This document shows positions 7,194-14,743 of a DNA stretch of 15,996 nt, piece after piece (position 1 is the stretch's first letter; each line of letters begins with the position of its first letter). Position numbers and translations under genes: made by a program. The stretch is taken from contig DASYQV010000365.1 of the NCBI GenBank assembly GCA_036005125.1, positions 1 through 15,996 on the forward strand. Direction: 5' to 3'. The stretch comes from DASYQV01 sp036005125 (GTDB lineage Bacteria > Acidobacteriota > Vicinamibacteria > Vicinamibacterales > UBA2999). The notes under the pieces are model-generated. The model made no database searches. It worked only from the letters and a program-made list of their open reading frames with translations, and had not been told where the DNA came from.

Positions 7194-7429
7194 CGGGGTC
7201 AGACCGGGGTCAGACCACGGTGATGACGCATATAACCTCTTGAGCCGCTGCGTATCAATGGTCCGACCAATAGCGAACGTCAAGGATATGCCGCATCAGA
7301 ACTTGCCACCTGCGGCGTCATGACAACGCGATTTCTGCGTACCTTGAGTCGACCCGTCACCAGGGTCAGACCCCGTTCTGACCCCGTTCTGACCCCGGTC
7401 TGACCCCGTTCTGACCCCGGTCTGACCCC
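7194..7429. repeat. Repeat array B: 11-bp GTTCTGACCCC units with conserved head
   Basis: The right side has the 17-bp head CTGCGTACCTTGAGTCG (7335-7351), then CCGTCACCAGGGTCAGACCCC, then five exact-period units at 7375-7429 (GTTCTGACCCC or GGTCTGACCCC). The left side (7194-7216) has two units in the inverse orientation, adjoining CACGGTGATGACGC, which resembles a decayed inverse head. About 120 bp lie between the sides; I see no gene there. The last unit ends 2 bp before the TAG of the topoisomerase A gene (7432-7434), and the left units end about 7 bp upstream of the hydrolase ATG, so the element fills the whole intergenic gap. The design, unit blocks facing each other in inverse orientation, is the same as array A but with a longer interior. 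Confidence 0.95.
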
Positions 7430-7431
7430 GG

Positions 7432-9837
7432 CTACTCGCCGCCGATCGGCTGCGGGTTCTCCACCTCATTCGGGATCACCCTCGCGAACTGGCCGCGCTG
7501 CAGCAGCTCGCGCCCCTTGCCGCCACGGCCGGTCGGCGAATACTTCCCGAGACTGATCGTCACCTCCGCGCCGCGGCTGGTCTCGACGCGCAGCAGGTCG
7601 CGCTCTCCCGTGGCCGTGCGGAAGCCGAGCACGGCGTCCTCCTCCGACGTGAGCTTCATGAGGATGACTCCCTTCCCCGGGCCGGACAGGTAATTGATCT
7701 CATCCGCGCGCGTGAGCATCGCGTGCGCCTCTCGCGTGGCCGCGATGACGATTTCCTTGCCAGTCACTTTCTCGACCCCGACGACCTCCGCGTCCTTCGA
7801 CGGCCGGGCGAACCGGCGGCCGGCACGCGTGCTCGTGTCGACGAACGGCTCGAGGCTGAACCGCAGGCTGAAGCCGTCGCTCGTCACCGCTATCGCGTGT
7901 ACCGGCGGCGGCTCGCCTTCCTTGCGCGTGGCGATATCGCCGACCACGCGCGGGTCCAGGCTGAGCGCCGCCACGACGCGCTCGCCATCGCGCAGCTTGA
8001 ACAGCTTCTGGATCGGCTCCCCGTAGCCGGTCGACGCCGGCACATCGACGATCCGTGACGTATACGCCGCGCCGAAGTTCGACAAGAACACGGCCGTCGC
8101 GCGCGTGCTCCCCTGCAGCACCGCCAGCACCGCATCGCCCTCGCGAAGCCGCGTGGTGGACACGTCACGCACTTCCTTCTGCCGCTTCACCCAGCCGTCC
8201 CTCGAGACGATGACGACGTTGTCTTCCTCGACGATGAAGTCGTGCTCGGTGAAGGAGACCTCCTCGGCGGTCTCGATCGTCGTGCGGCGCTTGTCGCCCT
8301 TGCCCGAATAGACCTTGTGAATGTCCTCGATCTCGTCGCGAACGACCTTCCAGCGTTCCTCCTCGTTCTTCAGGAGCGCCGTGATCTGACGCGACCGCTT
8401 GCGCTTCTCCGCCAGCTCGTTCTGAATCACGAGGATTTCGAGGCGCGCCAGCCGATACAGCTTCAGCTCCAGAATCGCGTCCGTCTGCTCGGCATCCAGG
8501 CTGAAGCGCTTCATGATCTTCTCCGCCGAGTCCGCCTTGCCCTCGGACTTGCGGATGATCTTGATGATCTCGTCGAGCGCATCGAAGACCTTCTCGAACC
8601 CTTCGAGGATGTGGATGCGCTTCGTGAGCGCGTCGAGCTCGTGCTCGAGACGGTTGGTGACGACGTCGAGACGGAAGTGGAGAAAGTGCCAGAGGATCGC
8701 CTTCAGATCCAGGCGCTCGGGACGGCCGACCTCGAGGTTCTCGGTCGGGATCAGGCACGTCAGGTTGACGATGAAGCTGGTCTGCAGAGGCGTGTTCTTG
8801 AACAGGTACGCCATGACCAGTTGGGGATCCGCGTCCTTCTTGATCTCGAGCGCGATCCGCACATCGTCAGTCGAGACATCCTTGACGTCGAGGAGCAGCG
8901 GCAGCTTGCGCGACAGCGCGACATCGGCAATGCGCTCGACGAGCGCCGCCTTGTTCACCGAATAGGGAATGCTGGTGATGTAGATCGTCCGGCCGCCGCG
9001 CGTGGTCGGGCCTTCCTCCCACGCCGCCCGCAGACGAATCGTGCCCGAACCGGTCTTGTAAATCTGCTTCAGCTCCTCGGGTGAGTTGAGGATCTGGCCG
9101 CCGGTTGGAAAGTCAGGTCCTTTGACGTAGCGGCACAACTGCGCGGTGCTCAGCTCGTCGTTGTCGAGCAGCTTGATGAGCGCCGTGCACACCTCGCCGA
9201 GGTTGTGCGGCGGGACGTTGGTGGCCATGCCGACGGCAATGCCGGTGGCGCCGTTGATCAGCAGGTTCGGAATGCGAGCCGGAAGCACCACCGGCTCGGT
9301 GCGCGTGCCGTCGTAGTTCGGACGGAAATGGACCGTCCGCTGATCGATCTCGCTGAGCATCTCGTCGGAGAGGCGCGCGAGCCGGCATTCCGTATAGCGC
9401 ATCGCGGCGGCGCTGTCGCCGTCGAGCGATCCGAAATTTCCCGATCCGTCCACGAGGGGATACCGCAGCGAGAACGGCTGAGCCATCCGCACGAGCGTCT
9501 CGTAGAGCGGGACGTCGCCGTGCGGGTGATAGCTCCCCATGACGTCGCCGACGACCTTCGCGCACTTGCGGTGCTTGGCGTCGGCCGTCAGGTTCTGCTG
9601 CCACATCGTGTAGAGGATGCGGCGCTGCACCGGCTTCAATCCGTCACGCACGTCGGGCAGTGCGCGCGAGGTGATGACGGACAACGCGTAGTTGAGATAG
9701 CGGCTCTGCGCGGCCTCGTGAAGCGCGACGGCCTCGGGCCCGTGGCCGGGGGGCGGCGGAGGGGCGGCGGGTAACTCGGGCGTTTCGTCGAGATCGAACA
9801 GCGAAGGAGTTGATTTGCGGGATCTGGCCTTGGCCAA
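7432..9837 (-). CDS. parC: Type IIA DNA topoisomerase subunit A (topoisomerase IV ParC / GyrA-like)
   Basis: An 801-residue breakage-reunion subunit. It opens with a disordered, Pro-rich 35-residue tail, then SRYLNYALSVITSRALPDVRDG, the winged-helix DNA site with HPHGD (104-108), and the catalytic tyrosine in MRYTE (Tyr148). The coiled-coil arm spans about 380-510, and a beta-pinwheel domain runs from about 530 to 785. The pinwheel lacks QRRGGKG in its first blade but has TGRGGKG (769-775) in its last. At the quinolone site, Val109-Pro110 replace the common Ser-Ala, and Glu113 matches the usual acidic position. The start is TTG at 9837, supported by GGAG five bases upstream (9843-9846 on the complement). 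It pairs with the B subunit at 1353-3254 to relax and decatenate DNA, and possibly to supercoil. ParC is preferred over GyrA because of the missing first-blade box, but this is not certain. Array B follows the stop directly. Confidence 0.92.
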   Translation of the reverse strand: MAKARSRKSTPSLFDLDETPELPAAPPPPPGHGPEAVALHEAAQSRYLNYALSVITSRALPDVRDGLKPVQRRILYTMWQQNLTADAKHRKCAKVVGDVMGSYHPHGDVPLYETLVRMAQPFSLRYPLVDGSGNFGSLDGDSAAAMRYTECRLARLSDEMLSEIDQRTVHFRPNYDGTRTEPVVLPARIPNLLINGATGIAVGMATNVPPHNLGEVCTALIKLLDNDELSTAQLCRYVKGPDFPTGGQILNSPEELKQIYKTGSGTIRLRAAWEEGPTTRGGRTIYITSIPYSVNKAALVERIADVALSRKLPLLLDVKDVSTDDVRIALEIKKDADPQLVMAYLFKNTPLQTSFIVNLTCLIPTENLEVGRPERLDLKAILWHFLHFRLDVVTNRLEHELDALTKRIHILEGFEKVFDALDEIIKIIRKSEGKADSAEKIMKRFSLDAEQTDAILELKLYRLARLEILVIQNELAEKRKRSRQITALLKNEEERWKVVRDEIEDIHKVYSGKGDKRRTTIETAEEVSFTEHDFIVEEDNVVIVSRDGWVKRQKEVRDVSTTRLREGDAVLAVLQGSTRATAVFLSNFGAAYTSRIVDVPASTGYGEPIQKLFKLRDGERVVAALSLDPRVVGDIATRKEGEPPPVHAIAVTSDGFSLRFSLEPFVDTSTRAGRRFARPSKDAEVVGVEKVTGKEIVIAATREAHAMLTRADEINYLSGPGKGVILMKLTSEEDAVLGFRTATGERDLLRVETSRGAEVTISLGKYSPTGRGGKGRELLQRGQFARVIPNEVENPQPIGGE

Positions 9838-9881
9838 TGTGACTCCGAAACTACTTCAAGAGGTGATTGTATACTCGGCCA
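9838..9881. promoter_or_regulatory. Divergent promoter region between the topoisomerase A and DUF2461 genes
   Basis: This 44-bp gap separates two divergent starts. On the minus strand, GGAG (complement of 9843-9846) sits five bases from the TTG start of the topoisomerase gene, and TACAAT (complement of 9867-9872) is a good -10 hexamer. On the plus strand, TATACT (9870-9875) is a -10-like hexamer only 6 bp before the ATG at 9882, which suggests a leaderless or nearly leaderless DUF2461 transcript. The two -10 elements overlap on GTATAC, so the promoters would compete. No strong -35 is visible for either. Confidence 0.45.
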
Positions 9882-10607
9882 ATGCCATTCACCCCAAAGA
9901 CGCTCGCGTTCCTTCGTGCGCTCAAACGCAACAACGACCGAGAGTGGTTCAAGGCCCGGAAGAGCGAGTACGAGCAGCACGTCCGCGAACCGATGATTGC
10001 GCTGGTCGCGCGCCTGGCCGACGACTTCCGCCGTTTTGCGCCGGAGCTCGTGGCCGATCCCAAAGTGTCGCTCTTCAGGGTCTACCGTGACACGCGCTTC
10101 AGCGCCGACAAGACGCCGTTGAAGACCAATGTGGCCGCGCACTTTCCAAATCGAACGATGGGCAAGCGAGGCGCGGGCCTGTATCTCGAGGTCGCCCCCC
10201 GCTGGGTCTGGTGTGGCGGTGGCCTCTACATGCCCGAGACGTCCGAGCTGCAGGCGATCCGCGAGCACATCGCGGGCACGCATCAGCAGCTGCGGCGGAT
10301 CGTCGAATCCAGGGAGTTCATCGCAGCTGCTGGCGAGCTGCACGGGGAGCAGCTCACGCGCGTGCCACGTGGCTTCGCGAAGGATCATCCCGCCGCGCAC
10401 TATCTGCGCTTCCGTCAATTCCTGGCGAGCCGCGAGTATCCGGCGGACTTTGCCTGCGATCCGAACTTCTATCCGGAGATCGTGAGAGTGTTCCGTCAGG
10501 TCGCGCGCCTGGTGCGTTATCTCAACGAGCCGCTCCTGGCGGCGCCTCAAGCGACGGGATATTTTCCGGAGGTGGCAAAGCCCAGGATGCGTCTGTCCGA
10601 AGCCTGA
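9882..10607 (+). CDS. DUF2461 family protein (TIGR02453)
   Basis: The product has 241 residues. It begins FTPKTLAFLRALKRNNDREWFKARK, which is characteristic of the family: a short helix, then NN.REWF. The conserved central run FSADKTPLKTNVAAHF is present, followed by GLYLEVAPRWVWCGGGLY. The end (DPNFYPEIVRVFRQV) is helical. The family is widespread in bacteria and has no established activity. There is no signal peptide or membrane helix. The chosen ATG at 9882 puts the family start at residue 1; a TTG at 9867 would add five residues and lie in the divergent promoter. The stop is 8 nt before the MutS-like ATG, so the two genes probably form one transcription unit. Confidence 0.88.
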   Translation: MPFTPKTLAFLRALKRNNDREWFKARKSEYEQHVREPMIALVARLADDFRRFAPELVADPKVSLFRVYRDTRFSADKTPLKTNVAAHFPNRTMGKRGAGLYLEVAPRWVWCGGGLYMPETSELQAIREHIAGTHQQLRRIVESREFIAAAGELHGEQLTRVPRGFAKDHPAAHYLRFRQFLASREYPADFACDPNFYPEIVRVFRQVARLVRYLNEPLLAAPQATGYFPEVAKPRMRLSEA

Positions 10608-10615
10608 AGCAGCCG

Positions 10616-12469
10616 ATGCCGGATGCGAGTCCCGCCGACGAGTACAGACGACGACTTGAGGACCGCCGCCACACCCATGCGGATCTCAGTGCGCGCGATG
10701 CGCGACTGAGCTACGCGCGCCTTGCGGTGTTTGGAGCCGCGGCGGTTCTCGCGCTCCTGGCGTTCTGGGTCAAGGCGATCTCGGGCGCCTGGCTCATCGT
10801 GCCGGTCGTGGTGTTCGGCTGGCTCATCGCACGGCACGATCGTGTCGTTCGCATACGCGAAGCGGCCGCCCGCGCGATTGCATTCTACGAGCGCGGCCAG
10901 GCGCGGCTCGAGGACCGCTGGGTCGGTACCGGGGAACCGGGCGACCGCTTCCGGAACGACGACCATCTGTACGCAAACGACCTCGACCTGTTCGGCCGCG
11001 GGTCGATCTTCGAGCTGCTGTCGATTGCGCGAACGCGGACGGGCGAGGAAACGCTTGCCGGTTGGCTCCTGGCGCCGGCCGCCCCCGACGCCATCCGTGC
11101 GCGCCAGCAGGCCGTCGACGAGCTGGCGCCCCGGCTCGATCTTCGCGAGCACCTTGCCCTTGCGGGCACCGACGTCCGTGCGGGCGTCCACACGGAGGCA
11201 CTGCTGCAGTGGGCCGGCATGCCGCCAGTCCTCGAGTCGACCACGCCGCGCATCGTCGCAGCGGTCCTGACGGCAGCGGCCCTTGTCACGGCGGTCGTGT
11301 GGGTCGTCGGAGGGATCGCCGAGCCTTTCCTGACCGTCGTCGCGGCCGAAATACTTTTCACGTTTCCACTGCGGCGACGCGTCGATCGCGTGCTGCACGC
11401 GTCCGAACAGCCGGCGCGAGACATGGACATCCTCGCGCACGTCCTCGAGCGGCTCGAGGCAGAACGCTTCGACGCGGCGCGGCTGGCCATGCTGCGGGCC
11501 TCGCTCGATACCGATGGCGTGCCGGCCTCGCGCGCGATCGCACGCCTTCATCGCCTGTCCGAGCTGCACGACTGGCAGCACAACCAGTTCTTCGCGCCGT
11601 TTGCAGCGGCGCTGCTCTGGGGGACTCACCTGGCGTTTGCCATCGAGGCCTGGAAGCGACATCACGCTCATGCAGTCGGCGGCTGGCTCCAGACGGTCGG
11701 CGAGTTCGAGGCGTTGAGCTCGGTCGGCGCCTACCGCTACGAGCACCCCCATGACACGTGGCCGACAATCCTCGAGTCCCCGCCGGCGACGTTCGATGGC
11801 GACGCGCTCGGTCATCCGCTGCTGTCGGCGACGCGGATGGTTCCCAACGACGTGCGCCTCGCCGGCGAGACGCGACTGCTGGTCGTGAGCGGCTCCAACA
11901 TGTCTGGCAAGAGCACGCTGCTGAGGACGGTCGGAATCAACGCCGTGCTCGCCCTAGCGGGAGCGCCCGCGCGCGCTGCGCGCCTGGAGCTGACGCCGCT
12001 CGCGATTGGGGCGACGCTGAGAATCCAGGACTCGCTCCAGGAAGGACGGTCGCGTTTCTTCGCGGAGATCACCCGACTGCGGCGGCTCTGGGACGTCGCA
12101 AACGGCGGACCGCTGCTGTTCCTCCTCGACGAGCTCTTCCACGGCACCAACTCGCACGACCGCCTCATCGGGTCGATCGGTGTACTTCGGAGCTTCCTCG
12201 ATCGCGGCGCGGTGGGCCTCATCACGACGCACGACCTCGCACTTGCCGCTGTCGCCGACGACCTCGCGCCGCACGCCGTCAACGTGCACTTCGAGGACAC
12301 GTTCGAAGGGGGCGAGATCCACTTCGACTATCGGTTGAAGCCGGGTCCCGTGAGACGCAGCAACGCGCTCGCGCTCATGCGCGCCGTCGGACTGGAGATC
12401 GACGAAGGCATCAGGGATCAGCGATCAGGCATCAGGGCCGTCTCGGGCCCAAGGCTGCCTGATGCCTGA
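10616..12469 (+). CDS. MutS-family ATPase with membrane segments (not a mismatch-recognition MutS)
   Basis: The product has 617 residues. The C-terminal third is a MutS-type ATPase: Walker A GSNMSGKST (426-434), Walker B LLFLLDEL (500-507) followed by the signature FHGTNSHDR (508-516), and TTHD with His539. The N-terminal mismatch-reading and connector domains of MutS1 are absent. Instead there are two hydrophobic pairs, about 33-51/57-73 and 211-232/235-251, each likely to form a membrane hairpin, and a charged helical region resembling the MutS core/lever (260-380). Membrane MutS-like proteins of about 600 residues are known as a distinct branch with no settled function. The frame is open upstream to 10211, but that stretch overlaps DUF2461 in another frame; the ATG at 10616 lies 8 nt after the DUF2461 stop. 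Residues 598-617 and the stop codon are encoded by a GATCAGGCATCAGG-type repeat, so the ancestral C-terminus probably ended near residue 596. Confidence 0.85.
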   Translation: MPDASPADEYRRRLEDRRHTHADLSARDARLSYARLAVFGAAAVLALLAFWVKAISGAWLIVPVVVFGWLIARHDRVVRIREAAARAIAFYERGQARLEDRWVGTGEPGDRFRNDDHLYANDLDLFGRGSIFELLSIARTRTGEETLAGWLLAPAAPDAIRARQQAVDELAPRLDLREHLALAGTDVRAGVHTEALLQWAGMPPVLESTTPRIVAAVLTAAALVTAVVWVVGGIAEPFLTVVAAEILFTFPLRRRVDRVLHASEQPARDMDILAHVLERLEAERFDAARLAMLRASLDTDGVPASRAIARLHRLSELHDWQHNQFFAPFAAALLWGTHLAFAIEAWKRHHAHAVGGWLQTVGEFEALSSVGAYRYEHPHDTWPTILESPPATFDGDALGHPLLSATRMVPNDVRLAGETRLLVVSGSNMSGKSTLLRTVGINAVLALAGAPARAARLELTPLAIGATLRIQDSLQEGRSRFFAEITRLRRLWDVANGGPLLFLLDELFHGTNSHDRLIGSIGVLRSFLDRGAVGLITTHDLALAAVADDLAPHAVNVHFEDTFEGGEIHFDYRLKPGPVRRSNALALMRAVGLEIDEGIRDQRSGIRAVSGPRLPDA

Positions 12470-12471
12470 TC
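12423..12471. repeat. 14-bp perfect inverted repeat (GATCAGGCATCAGG family) at the MutS-like stop
   Basis: GATCAGGCATCAGG (12423-12436) is the exact reverse complement of CCTGATGCCTGATC (12458-12471), with a 21-nt loop. A partial further copy, GGCATCAGGGATCA (12407-12420), precedes it in direct orientation. The stop codon TGA (12467-12469) is inside the right arm. It can form a strong hairpin and may end the DUF2461/MutS-like transcript just before the Rieske gene. It is also a repeat family unrelated in sequence to arrays A-C. Confidence 0.85.
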
Positions 12472-12488
12472 CCACCTTATGATCTGGT

Positions 12489-13577
12489 ATGACTCGCACG
12501 ACGCTGCCCGCGCGGTTTTATACCGATCCCGATCACTTCCGCCGCGAGGTTGAACATTTCTTCTTCAACAAATGGATCTGCGCCGGCCGCGCCGATCAGA
12601 TCCCGGCGAGCGGCGATTACTTCCTGCGCGATGTGTGCGGCGAGAGCATCATCGTCGTGCGGAATGGTGAGGGTCGCATCAGCGCGATGTACAACGTCTG
12701 CCGTCATCGGGGCACACGCATCTGCGAGGAGAGCTGCGGCTCGTTCGCCGGATCCATTCAGTGTCCGTATCACGCATGGACGTACGACCTCGGCGGACGT
12801 CTGATCGGTGCGCCGCACATGGACGAGGTCGACGGGTTCGACCGGCGCGACTATCCACTGCGGCCCGTGGCCGTGGACGAGTGGGACGGGCACATCTTCA
12901 TCAACGTCTCGTCCTCGCCGCGTCCGCTCCGCCTACAACTCTCATCACTGCCTGAGAAGTTTCGTCCGTGGCGGATGGAGGAGCTGCGCCTGGTACACCG
13001 CACGGTGTACCAGGTGCGGGCTAACTGGAAGCTGATCGTCCAGAACTACAACGAGTGCCTGCACTGCCCGGTCCTGCATCCGCTCCTGAACAAGATGCAT
13101 CACTATCTGGGCGCCCATAATGACGCGTCGCAACCGACGTACTGCGGCGGCACGATGGGCTTCAAGGAGGGAGTCGAGACGCTCAGCATGGACGGCAAGC
13201 TGCGGCGCCGGTATCTGCCTGGCCTCGGCGAGGCGGAGAAGGCGATGGGCTCGTACTTCTCGATCTATCCGAACCTGCTGCTCACGCTGAACCCGGACTA
13301 CATGATGACGGTCACGCTGTGGCCGCAGGCGGCCGACCGGACCGAGCTCGTGGCCGAGTGGCATTTCGATCCCGCTGAGATCGCGCGGCCCGACTTCGTA
13401 TTCCGCGATGCCGTCGACTTCTGGGAACTGACGAACCGCGAGGACTGGCACATCTCCGAGCTGGCGCAGGCGGGCATCTCGTCGCGCGCGTACCAGCCGG
13501 GCCCGTACTCGGGACGTGAGACGCTCTTATGGGATTTCGATCGGGTAGTCCTGCAGGAACTTGGTCTCAAGCCTTGA
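12489..13577 (+). CDS. Rieske non-heme iron oxygenase, alpha (catalytic) subunit
   Basis: The product has 362 residues. The Rieske [2Fe-2S] ligands are C71-x-H73 (NVCRHRG) and C92-x2-H95 (CPYHAW). In the catalytic START-like domain the mononuclear iron site is NYNECLHCPVLHP, with His192 and His197 as ligands, Glu189 in the place of the residue bridging the two metal centres, and probably Asp319 (NREDWH) as the third ligand. All expected metal ligands are present, so the enzyme should be active. Family members hydroxylate aromatic rings or demethylate quaternary amines with O2 and electrons from a reductase. The NYNEC.HC.xxHP form is also seen in choline/betaine-type oxygenases, so the substrate is open. 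No reductase, ferredoxin or beta subunit is encoded in the window. The ATG at 12489 lies 18 bp after the inverted repeat; no ribosome site is visible. The CPBP gene overlaps the 3' end. Confidence 0.9.
   Translation: MTRTTLPARFYTDPDHFRREVEHFFFNKWICAGRADQIPASGDYFLRDVCGESIIVVRNGEGRISAMYNVCRHRGTRICEESCGSFAGSIQCPYHAWTYDLGGRLIGAPHMDEVDGFDRRDYPLRPVAVDEWDGHIFINVSSSPRPLRLQLSSLPEKFRPWRMEELRLVHRTVYQVRANWKLIVQNYNECLHCPVLHPLLNKMHHYLGAHNDASQPTYCGGTMGFKEGVETLSMDGKLRRRYLPGLGEAEKAMGSYFSIYPNLLLTLNPDYMMTVTLWPQAADRTELVAEWHFDPAEIARPDFVFRDAVDFWELTNREDWHISELAQAGISSRAYQPGPYSGRETLLWDFDRVVLQELGLKP
12989..13014. repeat. Perfect 12-bp inverted repeat inside the Rieske gene
   Basis: CCTGGTACACCG (12989-13000) and CGGTGTACCAGG (13003-13014) are exact reverse complements separated by CA. 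The site lies wholly within codons for the region LVHRTVYQV, between the Rieske and iron domains. It would form a very stable hairpin in mRNA or act as a palindromic protein-binding site. Confidence 0.85.
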
Positions 13578-14428
13578 CGCCCGAGGCGAGGGGACTGCGT
13601 ACTCAGCGATTTCTCGTCATCGCGCTCACGGCCCTGATTACGATCGCCCCGCTGGTGTCGCTTGCTGCGGCGGCGCCGGTTGCCATTGCGATCGTCGTGC
13701 TCACCATCGTCGCCTGGCGCCTCCGAGCCCTTGCGCCGACATCGGTAGGAATTCTGTCCGTCGCGTGTGTCGTCCTCGGCATCGCGGGCGTTGGTCCGCA
13801 GCAGGTGGTTTTCTCTCTGGCGTTCCTGATTTGCGCCCTCGTGCTCTGGCGGGTTCCGTGGCTGCGCGAGGCGACCGTATGGTTTCAACGGGGTGCGCTC
13901 AACAAGTCCCTTTTCGCGTTGGCTGCAGGCATTGCCGGACTCGCCGCGGTCGCCCTGCTCATGTGGTACGCGGTCGCGAAGCCCGATCTCGGCGATCTCG
14001 TGCGGACCTATGTCGGAGACCAACCGCTCTGGCTCCTCGTGCCGGGCGCTGTGGTGTTCTCCATGCTGAACGCAGCGATCGAAGAGGGCGCGTATCGGGG
14101 CCTTCTGCTTGGAGCGCTTGACGCCACGCTCGGTGCAGGCCGCGTTCGCGCCGCACGCGCGTCGATGAGCCTCACCGACGCTCGCCTGGATCGTGAGCGA
14201 GCGGAGGCGAGTGCTCTCCCCGTGTTTCTACAGGCAATTGCCTTTAGCGCGCTGCACCTGCAGGGAGGCTTCCCGCGCGGCGTGGTCGGCGTCGGGCTCG
14301 CGTTCGTCTACGGTCTTTTGCTTGGCGCGTTGCGTCGCCGTGCCGGTGGTCTGCTCGCTCCGTGGGTCGCGCACGTCTTCACGGATCTGGCTATTGCTGG
14401 CATCATGCTCGCGCTGGTGCGAAGGTAG
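13529..14428 (+). CDS. CPBP family intramembrane metalloprotease (Abi/CAAX-protease-like)
   Basis: The product has up to 299 residues, with about seven to eight hydrophobic segments. The CPBP motifs are all present: motif 1 AIEEGAYRG (Glu185, Glu186, Arg190), motif 2 AFSALHLQGG (Phe239, His243) and the C-terminal motif PWVAHVFTD (His282, Asp286). These residues form a glutamate/histidine site within the membrane. Relatives cleave prenylated or peptide substrates, or act in bacteriocin self-immunity; the role here is unknown. Between motifs 1 and 2 there is a charged insertion of about 25 residues (about 205-228) that is longer than usual. The start is uncertain: ATG 13529 overlaps the Rieske gene by 49 nt, while TTG 13574 overlaps its stop by only 4 nt (TTGA) and gives 284 residues with the first helix intact. 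Either way it is translationally linked to the Rieske gene. Confidence 0.85.
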   Translation: MGFRSGSPAGTWSQALTPEARGLRTQRFLVIALTALITIAPLVSLAAAAPVAIAIVVLTIVAWRLRALAPTSVGILSVACVVLGIAGVGPQQVVFSLAFLICALVLWRVPWLREATVWFQRGALNKSLFALAAGIAGLAAVALLMWYAVAKPDLGDLVRTYVGDQPLWLLVPGAVVFSMLNAAIEEGAYRGLLLGALDATLGAGRVRAARASMSLTDARLDRERAEASALPVFLQAIAFSALHLQGGFPRGVVGVGLAFVYGLLLGALRRRAGGLLAPWVAHVFTDLAIAGIMLALVRR

Positions 14429-14429
14429 C

Positions 14430-14499
14430 GCAGGACCGCGGATCTGAAGACCCGCGGCTGCACTGGCAGGTTCAGTATAGGCGCGGTCTTTAGACGCGC
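14430..14499. terminator. Two hairpins in a convergent gap
   Basis: Between convergent stops at 14428 and 14510 lie two GC-rich hairpins. The first, 14430-14461, pairs GCA with TGC, CCGCGG (14436-14441) with CCGCGG (14452-14457), and TCT with AGA. The second, 14481-14499, pairs GCGC-GTCT with AGAC-GCGC around TT, with one bulged base. Neither has a T-run. The placement suggests transcript ends for the CPBP gene and the small acidic gene. Confidence 0.5.
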
Positions 14500-14509
14500 G
14501 CGGACGAGC

Positions 14510-14737
14510 TCATTCCGCCACCTCGTCCACGTCGTCTCCCTTGCGCGGCAACCGCTCGCTATCCTTGAGCTCGTCGCTCTGTTCGATGGCGGATTCCTCC
14601 GCCGTGCGGTCTCTATTGATCTCGCCCGGCGTGATCACCCCTGCGTCGCCTTCGGGATATGGACCGCTGCCCGGATAGATTCCCGACTTGCCGACCTCGT
14701 CGCGCCGTATCTGTTCCTCGCGGTTCTGCTCGGCCAT
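14510..14737 (-). CDS. Small acidic hydrophilic protein, unknown function
   Basis: The product has 75 residues, nearly half of them charged, with no cysteine, no tryptophan and no hydrophobic segment. It is likely disordered in part and cytoplasmic. The middle GKSGIYPGSGPYPEGDAGV is a Gly/Pro-rich patch that looks constrained, and resembles short motifs I associate with small conserved Acidobacteriota proteins; I cannot name a family. A strong ribosome site (GGAGG, complement of 14744-14748) lies 6 nt before the ATG, which is the best translation signal in the window and supports a real, well-translated gene. It is followed by hairpins at 14430-14499. Array C lies upstream, between it and the acyl-CoA synthetase gene. 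Confidence 0.75.
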   Translation of the reverse strand: MAEQNREEQIRRDEVGKSGIYPGSGPYPEGDAGVITPGEINRDRTAEESAIEQSDELKDSERLPRKGDDVDEVAE

Positions 14738-14743
14738 ATGGTG

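Noticed and set aside
7188..7283. N-terminal extension of the hydrolase up to 7283
   Set aside because: The added residues are encoded by repeat array B and lack family similarity. The membrane helix starts right at the ATG at 7187.
10211..10615. Upstream extension of the MutS-like gene
   Set aside because: The region is an out-of-frame reading of DUF2461. The ATG at 10616, 8 nt after the DUF2461 stop, gives the expected N-terminus.
10547..11815. 422-codon open frame on the minus strand
   Set aside because: It is antisense to the DUF2461 end and the MutS-like gene, both well supported. It is a GC-skew shadow with no domain.
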